Shown: one piece after another, positions 50,860-57,201 of the stretch
Position numbering within the stretch: the stretch's first letter is position 1
How the letters are laid out: each line of letters starts with the position of its first letter
Assembly (NCBI RefSeq): GCF_019967995.1
Contig: NZ_CP065377.1
Span: 2,294,001-2,358,000, forward strand
Reading direction: 5' to 3'
DNA: 64,000 nucleotides
Source: Faecalibacterium prausnitzii
GTDB taxonomy: Bacteria; Bacillota; Clostridia; Oscillospirales; Ruminococcaceae
Translations under genes and position numbers: made by a program
Notes under the pieces: generated by a model
Told to the model about the DNA's origin: nothing
Databases searched by the model: none
Seen by the model: the letters and a program-made list of their open reading frames with translations, nothing else

Positions 50860-50888
50860 ATTCTATCACTTTTTTTGAAACGTGTCAA
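50860..50888 (-). promoter_or_regulatory. Operator-overlapped promoter of the phosphoesterase transcript
   Basis: Reading leftward: TTGACA (50883-50888), 17-bp spacer, TAGAAT (50860-50865). The operator TTGAAACGTGTCAA is at 50875-50888. Confidence 0.85.
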
Positions 50889-50896
50889 AATAATTA

Positions 50897-50925
50897 TTGA
50901 CGAATCCCAGTGCTTGTTCTATAAT
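50897..50925 (+). promoter_or_regulatory. Divergent promoter of the 353-aa protein gene
   Basis: TTGACG (50897-50902), 17-bp spacer, TATAAT (50920-50925). The shared operator ends 8 bp upstream of the -35 box, so a bound repressor would sit against this promoter too. Confidence 0.8.
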
Positions 50926-50960
50926 GGACATATGAAAGCTGTATTCGAGGAGGTATTAGT

Positions 50961-52022
50961 ATGGATCAAATCCCTGAATTTTACCAACCGCACCATCATC
51001 GGAGAACTGCCATCCGAATCATCAAATCAAAGGCAGGGCACTACGGTCTACCAATATTTCACTTTGATGCCGACTTTTTCTTGGAAGCTGTTAACGACCC
51101 ACATTTCTGCTATGAAACGGATAATGAATTCGTTGTCTATGTGGAACACACACAGTTAGCAGATGCTTGTCTTGCAACCTGCTCCTTTGATACCGAAAAC
51201 AAGTATGAGGTAACTGCAATTCTCTGTGAAAAGCAGACTCTTTACTTCGAGAACAAAAGCGGTATCATCACCTTTAATTTTGAGATCAGCGGTCTGACCG
51301 GGCCAACACGAACGCTATATGTACATTCTATTCTGCGTGATCCCGGTTTGACCCTGCGAATCGAGCAGAACCATATCGGACGACGTGCAGGAAAATACCG
51401 CGAAGGAGATTATCCGGCAACCGAAATTTTAGCAGCAAACCATTATATGTTTGCCATGCGCGAGATGTTGTATGCACTTGATCTCCCGCAGTATTTGAAC
51501 CGGAATCGTCTGGGTTATCTCCTGATTTTGGGCTTTGAAACGAACAATGAGATTCATACAGATTACCCTCCACACTGGCATCTCATTTATCGCTGGCCCA
51601 ATCATGCTGGTTCTCCTGCACCTCACATTTACCTTGCCCCCGATGGTAAGATGACAGAAAATGCGTGCTATGTAGACTGTGCTCATGGCACGCACCGTGA
51701 CTATTCCGCAGGTGAATGGTGTCCCTTTGTTGACCCTTATGGACATGATGTATGTGCTATCCGGATAAATGCGGATGGAGGAATGTCTATAACCAAACCG
51801 ATGTCCTCCATTTATACGATGAGTGCCTATACTCCAGATGTTGGTGTGACCATCTATAAGGATGATACACTCATTGGCACAATCCGAACGGAAAATGATA
51901 CGGATCAAGGAATTTTCAATGTCACATGGAACAGTACTGGAAATCTCAACTTCCACGGTAGCTATTCCGAAACCATCGAGTACAATACCCTTACAGGTGC
52001 AATTCTTAAAATAAAACGATAA
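50961..52022 (+). CDS. Unrecognised 353-aa protein in the LacI-controlled regulon
   Basis: A soluble protein with no signal peptide and no family I can name. The first 140 residues are beta-rich (YEVTAILCEKQTLYFENKSG, FNFEISGLTGPTRTLYVHSI). The centre has helices (ATEILAANHYMFAMREMLYAL) and a conserved-looking HTDYPPHWHLIYRWPNHAGS with several His that could bind metal; later come HIYLAPDGKM, DCAHGTHRDYSAG and a C-terminal beta part. Ribosome-binding site GAGGAGGTATTAGT. Regulated with phosphodiesterases and sugar importer genes, so an enzyme for the imported compound is a reasonable inference. Confidence 0.7.
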   Translation: MDQIPEFYQPHHHRRTAIRIIKSKAGHYGLPIFHFDADFFLEAVNDPHFCYETDNEFVVYVEHTQLADACLATCSFDTENKYEVTAILCEKQTLYFENKSGIITFNFEISGLTGPTRTLYVHSILRDPGLTLRIEQNHIGRRAGKYREGDYPATEILAANHYMFAMREMLYALDLPQYLNRNRLGYLLILGFETNNEIHTDYPPHWHLIYRWPNHAGSPAPHIYLAPDGKMTENACYVDCAHGTHRDYSAGEWCPFVDPYGHDVCAIRINADGGMSITKPMSSIYTMSAYTPDVGVTIYKDDTLIGTIRTENDTDQGIFNVTWNSTGNLNFHGSYSETIEYNTLTGAILKIKR

Positions 52023-52258
52023 TTGATACAAATCCCTCAATGCCACATACAGTTTTGGGGAATTGTTGAACAGATAGTTGTACGTCGTTAAGAGACTTTC
52101 TCTGAAAGAGGATGATTTGTCAAAACTGTTCTGTAGAATTGCTGCTATAAATTATTGATAGCCCGTCCATCCGAGCGGAGTCCTGTTTTTCAGGGCTCCG
52201 CTTTTTGATGTTGTGCAAGTTTGATCTTGAGAAATCCAATGATTTATCAATACCAGTT
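52023..52258. other. Non-coding gap, cargo/backbone boundary
   Basis: No ORF with a start signal. It contains one terminator (52171-52206) and AT-rich sequence. It marks the right limit of the metabolic cargo. Confidence 0.5.
52171..52206 (+). terminator. Terminator downstream of the 353-aa protein gene
   Basis: AGCGGAGTCCTG pairs with CAGGGCTCCGCT (one wobble) across TTTT, then TTTT. Confidence 0.75.
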
Positions 52259-52286
52259 TTGAAACAAGCAATATATGTAGTAAAAT
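52259..52286 (+). promoter_or_regulatory. Probable promoter of the XRE gene
   Basis: TTGAAA, 16-bp spacer, TAAAAT, about 90 bp before the GTG start. Confidence 0.45.
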
Positions 52287-52376
52287 TTCAGTATTTATAT
52301 TCTATTGAAGGTTTTTGCCGCAACGTGTACTCTTTTTAGGGAAAGCACTTGTTGTTTTGAAGATGAGAGGTATGCT

Positions 52377-52760
52377 GTGGCAAAATCAAAAGGGAAAAGT
52401 CGTTCTACACAGGTGCGTTCAAAGCTTGCGATACAAGTTGGTGAACGAATCCGTAAAACTCGTAAACAAGAAGGACTTAGTATCGAAAACTTTGCACTTC
52501 GTTGCGACATTCACCCGTCCTATGTTGGTCATATAGAGCGAGGAATGCAGAATCCGACGCTTTCCACCTTGGAGCGCATCAGCCAGGGTTTGGGAATCAG
52601 CATGGAGGACCTTTTCAAGGACATAGATACACCGATCAATGTGGAGAACGCTGCAATACGACATCTATCTCAGGTCATAAGCGAGTTGTCCCCTGAGCAA
52701 ACGCAACAGCTTCTGCAGATTGTTGATAGTGTCATGGCAATCAAAAACGAATATTTATAA
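52377..52760 (+). CDS. XRE-family regulator
   Basis: A 127-aa protein: basic N-terminus, then a Cro/CI helix-turn-helix (VGERIRKTRKQEGLSIENFA, HPSYVGHIERGMQNPTLSTL) and a C-terminal helical tail (LSQVISELSPEQTQQLLQIV) that may dimerise. GTG 52377 is chosen because it follows GAGAGG by 6 nt; an upstream in-frame ATG at 52305 lacks a binding site. The ImmA-type protease gene lies next, giving the XRE/ImmA pair that often controls ICE excision through repressor cleavage. Confidence 0.82.
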   Translation: MAKSKGKSRSTQVRSKLAIQVGERIRKTRKQEGLSIENFALRCDIHPSYVGHIERGMQNPTLSTLERISQGLGISMEDLFKDIDTPINVENAAIRHLSQVISELSPEQTQQLLQIVDSVMAIKNEYL

Positions 52761-52792
52761 GAAAACGCTCTCTTATCGAGGGCGTTTTCTTG
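52761..52792 (+). terminator. Terminator of the XRE gene
   Basis: GAAAACGCTCTC pairs with GAGGGCGTTTTC across a short loop, followed by a TTG-rich stretch; starts right after the stop codon. Confidence 0.75.
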
Positions 52793-52951
52793 TTGCAAAA
52801 AAGTGACACTGTACAATAGGAAGCAACGGATCGCTACATATAAATAGCCTTTTTTCGAGCGATATAAACATCGAACTTTCGTTTATTTTGTGACATTCTA
52901 CAGTTGTTATTTGAATTTATTTGATATTTATACAAAAAACCATTGAGTATA

Positions 52952-52980
52952 TTGCAGCATGAGAAAAAATGCGGTATAAT
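52952..52980 (+). promoter_or_regulatory. Promoter of the ImmA-type protease gene
   Basis: TTGCAG, 17-bp spacer, perfect TATAAT (52975-52980), 56 bp before ATG 53036. Confidence 0.7.
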
Positions 52981-53035
52981 CGGCGCAATCTACACAGATC
53001 GAGTAGGATAATAAAAAAGAATGGGAGGCGTACAC

Positions 53036-53692
53036 ATGAGTTGTTTGGGTTCAAAGCATGAGTTACTGCAAGTTGCAGACCATGTAATCGCTCATTATTA
53101 TCAGCGTGTTCCGTTTGTACGGAATCATCCGCAGGCGATAGACTTGGATATGCTTGTGATGGAACTGATGGGCGGTAGCATCAAGATGTTCCCACTATCT
53201 AAAGATGGCTCTATGTTAGGCATGACTGCACATGAGCGCCTTATAATCCGAATGGAACTAAAAGATGGCACAATCATTCGTGACACGTTGCGCCCCAAAG
53301 ACATTGTGATAGATTCCTCGCTGGCAGGTTTCCACAACACCGGAGTGCGGAACTTTACTTTGGCACACGAAATCGGGCATCAGCTTTTGCACATTTATTA
53401 TCCACTTCTGGCTCTTTCAGACCAGTTGGAAGAAGACTGTGCGGACATTATTGCAGAAGGTCTTTTGCTGCCAGAGTGCCTTGTGAGGGCCTCCATGGCA
53501 TTCTTCCAGTTCCCTGACACGTTATCTCATATATCCAGATCGCAGTTAGATATGAACTACCCTAGTTTTAAGAAGATGGCGAGGCAACTAGGTGTGCAAC
53601 GTCAGCTTCTTGCAAATCGTATGAAGTATTTGCATATCCTGACCAGCGATGTTCCGTATCGCCACACACTTTCGTTGATGGAGGCAGGGTGA
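53036..53692 (+). CDS. ImmA/IrrE-type zinc metallopeptidase
   Basis: A 218-aa protein with the zinc motif HEIGHQLLH (about residues 110-118) and the third-ligand segment LEEDCADIIAEGLLLPECLV. ImmA/IrrE proteases cleave XRE-type repressors after DNA damage and switch on ICE transfer or prophage genes; its partner here is probably the XRE protein at 52377. ATG 53036 follows GGGAGGCGTACAC. The next small gene starts 2 bp after the stop. Confidence 0.87.
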   Translation: MSCLGSKHELLQVADHVIAHYYQRVPFVRNHPQAIDLDMLVMELMGGSIKMFPLSKDGSMLGMTAHERLIIRMELKDGTIIRDTLRPKDIVIDSSLAGFHNTGVRNFTLAHEIGHQLLHIYYPLLALSDQLEEDCADIIAEGLLLPECLVRASMAFFQFPDTLSHISRSQLDMNYPSFKKMARQLGVQRQLLANRMKYLHILTSDVPYRHTLSLMEAG

Positions 53693-53694
53693 TA

Positions 53695-53859
53695 ATGAAA
53701 GACAGACTTAAAGAACATATGGAAGGCTGGCGTTTCTGCGAAAAATGCGGCATGAAGCTTTATCAAAAGATAGATGGATGCAGCGGCACGATTCATCTGA
53801 AATGTCACCGCTGCAATACACTCCTCCGCATTGATTTATCATTCCGAAGAAAGAAGTGA
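53695..53859 (+). CDS. 54-aa zinc-ribbon protein
   Basis: ATG 53695 to TGA encodes a small protein with two CxxC knuckles: FCEKCGMKLYQ and LKCHRCNTLLR, forming a zinc ribbon of the Mu Com/cysteine-rich KTR type. It starts 2 bp after the protease stop, so it is in the same operon. Probably binds nucleic acid or modulates translation; the role in the ICE is unknown. Confidence 0.65.
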   Translation: MKDRLKEHMEGWRFCEKCGMKLYQKIDGCSGTIHLKCHRCNTLLRIDLSFRRKK

Positions 53860-53956
53860 CCCTCTAAAAAAATCGGGTGCATCGCACCCTGAATATGGAC
53901 TGTTCGCACCGAGCAACGGGCCGTCACCTCTGGGTGATGTATGAAACGTAGCACCA
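53860..53956. other. Gene-free stretch with small hairpins
   Basis: GGGTGCATCGCACCC (53875-53889) and TCACCTCTGGGTGA are short stem-loops in an otherwise unrecognised 97-bp segment before a long terminator. Could be a structured leader or the 3' UTR of the zinc-ribbon gene; no riboswitch class was identified. Confidence 0.3.
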
Positions 53957-54030
53957 AATAGCCGGGCAACAGCTTGATTGAGTGATTTTCGCTTGAGAAT
54001 CTCTCAGTCGGCTGTTGTCCGGCTATTTTT
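53957..54030 (+). terminator. Long stem-loop terminator
   Basis: AATAGCCGGGCAACAGC pairs with GCTGTTGTCCGGCTATT (17 bp, one wobble), with a further imperfect internal stem, then TTTTTT. Confidence 0.85.
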
Positions 54031-54043
54031 TATAGCTTCAGGA

Positions 54044-54072
54044 AGCCTGCTCCCGAAAAGGAGCAGGTTTTA
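54044..54072 (+). terminator. Second stem-loop terminator
   Basis: CCTGCTCC pairs with GGAGCAGG across CGAAAA, then TTTT; 14 bp after the first terminator. Confidence 0.65.
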
Positions 54073-54122
54073 TGTTTGCCCTCTTTTCATGGCTGCCCCA
54101 AGCGGCGAAATATCCGTAGTGT

Positions 54123-54164
54123 CTCCAAATTTTCGACTTTTCACGTTTTATCGAAAATTTGGAG
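54123..54164 (+). promoter_or_regulatory. Hairpin masking the ribosome-binding site of the sigma-like gene
   Basis: CTCCAAATTTTCGA and TCGAAAATTTGGAG form a perfect 14-bp stem with a 14-nt loop. The second arm contains most of the TTTGGAGG Shine-Dalgarno, 7 nt before ATG 54172. Confidence 0.65.
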
Positions 54165-54171
54165 GTTACAC

Positions 54172-54642
54172 ATGAGTTTCAATAATGGCAATGAACGTCG
54201 CAAGCTGAACGCAAAGTGGGCGCATCTTCGTGTGCAGTACCGCGAAGCAGGAATGAGCGAAGATGCAATTCAGGCTATGTACGAGTTTGATTTGGGTGTT
54301 CTCAATAGCGAACGCGCCTACATCACCAACACACTGACGATTTCTGACACCACCGATGATAGTACAGCCACGGAAACCAGCGACTTCAAGCAGTATGAAA
54401 AAGCCATTACCGTAACGGATACCTACCACGAAACGAAAACGCGCTTTGCATGGGTAGGCGAAGTTCAAAATGAGAGGTTACACACCGGACTAGAAAAACT
54501 TTCAGATGAAGATCTCAAACTGCTGACCTTATACGCTGTAAGTGGCTTTAACGAATATGAAATTGCTAAAGTATTTAGGATTTCACAGCCTGCTATTCAT
54601 AAGCGAATTGCAAAAATCACTTTATTTTTGAAGAAGTTTTGA
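54172..54642 (+). CDS. Sigma-70 region 4-like DNA-binding protein
   Basis: A 156-aa protein. The C-terminal part (LEKLSDEDLKLLTLYAVSGF, NEYEIAKVFRISQPAIHKRI, AKITLFLKKF) is a sigma-70 region 4-type helix-turn-helix. The N-terminal part has NAKWAHLRVQYREAGMSEDA and no region 2, so it is a sigma-like regulator rather than a complete sigma factor. Such proteins stand near the int/xis end of Clostridia ICEs. Its ribosome-binding site is inside a perfect hairpin (54123-54164), pointing to translational control. Confidence 0.75.
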   Translation: MSFNNGNERRKLNAKWAHLRVQYREAGMSEDAIQAMYEFDLGVLNSERAYITNTLTISDTTDDSTATETSDFKQYEKAITVTDTYHETKTRFAWVGEVQNERLHTGLEKLSDEDLKLLTLYAVSGFNEYEIAKVFRISQPAIHKRIAKITLFLKKF

Positions 54643-54689
54643 TTTTTGGTTATTTTTTGAGCCTTCTCGATGGCTCGTAAGTGTAAGGG

Positions 54690-54974
54690 CAATTCACCAG
54701 ATGGCGAAAGCCGCTGAACGAAATGTCTGCACTCATGTTCTTTGAAAACTGAATAGTTCCGCCATCTGGTACTCCGATAATGATACTTCCGTAATTCGCG
54801 GCCCGGTCACAAAGCAGACGGGGTGGCTGAAATGCCAATGAAGCGGTACAAGTCCGCTGCCAGATGTTTATGCCCCACTCGCAGGGAGCCGAGGGCGAAT
54901 ATGCGAGACCTTAACTTATTAAATCAGGCGTGGCCGAATGCTGTTTTCGGTCTTCGTCCACGCCTGTTCTTTTT
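54690..54974 (+). ncRNA. Candidate structured RNA with terminator, upstream of the 75-aa gene
   Basis: A gene-free stretch with several base-paired elements: ACCAGATGGCG/CGCCATCTGGT (54696-54706 and 54760-54770, 11 bp), the small hairpin AGCGG-TACAAGT-CCGCT and a GGGTGG/CCACTC helix enclosing it. It ends in a terminator-like stem. The order structure, terminator, ribosome-binding site, gene is like that of an attenuator or riboswitch. No known class was recognised. Confidence 0.4.
54925..54974 (+). terminator. Terminator-like stem-loop before the 75-aa gene
   Basis: CAGGCGTGG pairs with CCACGCCTG with an internal CGAA/TTCG stem, followed by TTCTTTTT. Confidence 0.75.
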
Positions 54975-55018
54975 ACTTATTCCATATATCCACATTTTCG
55001 TCCTACATAGGAGGTTTT

Positions 55019-55246
55019 ATGAACGAAAACGACCGTACCACCTTAGAGCAAGCGATCTACGAGGAAATGGAACTGACCCCGGAGATGATTCGGTCCATCC
55101 GCACGCTCTGCGGTGTCTGCCTTTGTAGTTTTGTAGAATCCAAGGCGTTCAAAATCGCCATTGTTCCCAGCGCAGACCGGAGCATGGACACTTGCGCAGT
55201 CTGCCAGACCCGGCGCGGTCATGACTACGTTGTAATGAACCGCTGA
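55019..55246 (+). CDS. 75-aa Cys-containing ICE protein
   Basis: A small acidic protein with four Cys in the middle and end (TLCGVCLCSFVE, TCAVCQTRRGHDYV) and helical N-terminus (TTLEQAIYEEMELTPEMIRS). ATG 55019 follows TAGGAGGTTTT. The Cys pattern could bind a metal, but is not a standard zinc ribbon. First gene after the candidate structured RNA; no family recognised. Confidence 0.65.
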   Translation: MNENDRTTLEQAIYEEMELTPEMIRSIRTLCGVCLCSFVESKAFKIAIVPSADRSMDTCAVCQTRRGHDYVVMNR

Positions 55247-55253
55247 ACAAACA

Positions 55254-55298
55254 CACCGCCCACCGCCAAGGAGGTGCAGCGGGCGGTGTACATATTGC
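55254..55298 (+). repeat. Intergenic hairpin + TACATANNGC element, copy 5
   Basis: CACCGCCC/GGGCGGTG stem with a 19-nt loop, directly followed by TACATATTGC, 7 nt after the previous stop. Confidence 0.7.
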
Positions 55299-55314
55299 AA
55301 AAGGAGGGCAGCTA

Positions 55315-55989
55315 TTGATTCAAAACTGGAAATTCCAACGTGGAGACATTTTCTTCACCCGTTTCGACAACGCCATCGGTTCAGAGCAAAGCGGGAATCG
55401 TCCGGCAGTCGTTCTCCAGAACGATGTGGGAAATTTTTACTCACCCACGCTGATCGTGGCCACATTGACAAGCAAGGCGGCAAAAAAGTATACCCAGCCG
55501 ACCCACTGCCTGCTGGTGAACGAGTTTCTCTCCGTACCATCCATCGTTCAGGCAGAGCAGATTTTTACCGTAGACAAGAGCAGGGTGCTGAAATTCCTCG
55601 GACACCTCACCCCGGAGGAAATGGACCGAGTGGATGATGCTGTCCGCGCCAGCCTTGCTCTGAACCCGATGGGGAGCATTCAGCGGCTTCCACCTATCAT
55701 CCGTTCTACGGCGGCTTACGCGCCGCCTGAGGTGGTTGAGGGTAAGCCGCCCATCTATCCCTACACACCCATCAAATCGTCCTTTGAGGACGCAGGGAGC
55801 GTTGAGGACATGATGCTGTACACCGAACTGGAAGCTGCGGTACACGCAATGATCCAGCGGCTGGAATACAGCTTCACATTTAACCCCAGTCTGCTCACCA
55901 TCCCGAAGCGTAAACAGCAGGTTGCTGAAATCCTGAAAGAAGCCGAAACGTACATCTGGAGGATCAAGGAGGAAATGCGATGCGCCTGA
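55315..55989 (+). CDS. PemK/MazF-family protein with a C-terminal extension
   Basis: A 224-aa protein. Residues 1-115 are PemK/MazF-like: FQRGDIFFTRFDNAIGSEQS, NRPAVVLQNDVGNFYSPTLI, VATLTSKAAKKYTQPTH, VQAEQIFTVDKSRVLKFLGH. MazF toxins are mRNA endonucleases, but no antitoxin-like gene lies upstream, and residues 130-224 (YPYTPIKSSFEDAGSVEDMM, YSFTFNPSLLTIPKRKQQVA) are an added domain not found in simple toxins. TTG 55315 follows AAAAGGAGGGCAGC. Part of the extension occurs as a relict at 1363. It overlaps the next gene by 10 bp. Confidence 0.78.
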   Translation: MIQNWKFQRGDIFFTRFDNAIGSEQSGNRPAVVLQNDVGNFYSPTLIVATLTSKAAKKYTQPTHCLLVNEFLSVPSIVQAEQIFTVDKSRVLKFLGHLTPEEMDRVDDAVRASLALNPMGSIQRLPPIIRSTAAYAPPEVVEGKPPIYPYTPIKSSFEDAGSVEDMMLYTELEAAVHAMIQRLEYSFTFNPSLLTIPKRKQQVAEILKEAETYIWRIKEEMRCA

Positions 55990-56792
55990 AAGACAACAAC
56001 AATCCCTTCATCCATGTCAACCCGCCGTACCAGCTCATGGTCATCCACAGCAGCAAGCTGGTCTATCCCCGCGAACTGTATCAGCGTGGTGTGGAGCGCA
56101 AGCGTGTGGAACTGATTGCCGCCCACTTCAACGAATATGTGGCAAATGAGCCGAAGGTCAGTTTCCGCAACGGTCAGTTCATCGTAACGGATGGGCAGCA
56201 CACCATCGAGGGGCGCATCCTCCGCAACGGTGGCAAAGATCTGCCGATTCTCTGCAAGGTGTACACGGGCATGACCGTAGAGCAGGAAGCCCTGCTCTTT
56301 GCCGAGCAGAACGGCTTCTCTGCGCCGCTGACGGCAGGCATCAAGCTCCGTGCCAAGGTGGTGGGCGGCGATGCCATTTCCAAAGCCTTTCTCGCAGCCA
56401 CCAACCGAGTAGGATTGAGCCTCAATTATGACAGCCAGCAGCTGACCGATTACCGCATCGGCTGCGTTGGTACGGCTTTCCGGCTCTACAAGCAGCTGGG
56501 CGAACCGCTCTACTGTGAAACGATGCGGCTCATCGTGGCAGCATGGGAGGGCAAACCGGATTCGTTCCGGGCATCTGTTCTGAAAGGCATGATGCACTTC
56601 GTGGAGCTGTACCACGGCGAGTTCAGCGAGGAACGGCTGCTCCGTGCGCTGGGCAGCATCCACCCGGTCGATATCTACCGCATCGGACAGGACGACCCCG
56701 CAAAGCTGCGCGGATGGAAAAAATACGTTTTCCCCATCTACACCGCCTACAACGGCAAGTGCAGAAAAGACGCACTGCCGATGAAATTTTGA
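55980..56792 (+). CDS. ParB-like (DUF6551-type) protein
   Basis: A 270-aa protein with a ParB-like N-terminal fold: FRNGQFIVTDGQHTIEGRIL (compare the ParB SGHRRLAA region) and EQEALLFAEQNGFSAPLTAG; the remaining half is helical. Such free-standing ParB-like proteins (DUF6551, by memory) are common in Clostridia ICEs near int. It may hydrolyse nucleotides or bind DNA, but no HTH is evident. It is translationally coupled to the PemK-like gene through overlap. Confidence 0.7.
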   Translation: MRLKDNNNPFIHVNPPYQLMVIHSSKLVYPRELYQRGVERKRVELIAAHFNEYVANEPKVSFRNGQFIVTDGQHTIEGRILRNGGKDLPILCKVYTGMTVEQEALLFAEQNGFSAPLTAGIKLRAKVVGGDAISKAFLAATNRVGLSLNYDSQQLTDYRIGCVGTAFRLYKQLGEPLYCETMRLIVAAWEGKPDSFRASVLKGMMHFVELYHGEFSEERLLRALGSIHPVDIYRIGQDDPAKLRGWKKYVFPIYTAYNGKCRKDALPMKF

Positions 56793-56820
56793 TGTTCACA
56801 GGCATTCCTCCCATATACAC

Positions 56821-56853
56821 AAGGGGCATCCGCAAACCGCAGATGCCCCTTGT
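56821..56853 (+). terminator. Terminator after the ParB-like gene
   Basis: AAGGGGCATC/GATGCCCCTT, 10-bp stem with 11-nt loop, followed by a short T-containing stretch. Confidence 0.8.
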
Positions 56854-56925
56854 TACATATCAAGACCACTATATATACGATTTATGTGCTCATTCAATAC
56901 AATATACAGAGAAAAGAGGTATTCT

Positions 56926-57126
56926 ATGCGCTCTCAGTTCACTTCGTATGAGCAGCTTCCCATCACCCTGACAGCCGATCATGTCGCTGCTGCGCTGGGC
57001 ATCTCCCGCGCCAACGCTTACATCCTGCTCCGTTCGGACGGTTTTCCCACGCTCCACATCGGTAAGCGGATGGTCGTACCCAAAGACCGTTTTCTTCAGT
57101 GGATCACGGACAGCGTAAATGGCTGA
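56926..57126 (+). CDS. xis: Excisionase-like HTH protein
   Basis: A 66-aa MerR-like winged-HTH protein (TLTADHVAAALGISRANAYI, LHIGKRMVVPKDRFLQWI) of the excisionase/HTH_17 family. ATG 56926 follows AAAGAGG. It directly precedes int, the usual place of Xis, which bends attachment-site DNA and favours excision. The name is assigned by family and position. Confidence 0.85.
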   Translation: MRSQFTSYEQLPITLTADHVAAALGISRANAYILLRSDGFPTLHIGKRMVVPKDRFLQWITDSVNG

Positions 57127-57201
57127 TCTGACATCCTTGATTCAAGAGGTTTCTTTTTCTATACTATTCCCGAAACGACTTGACATCAGGAAGGAGGCAA
57201 T

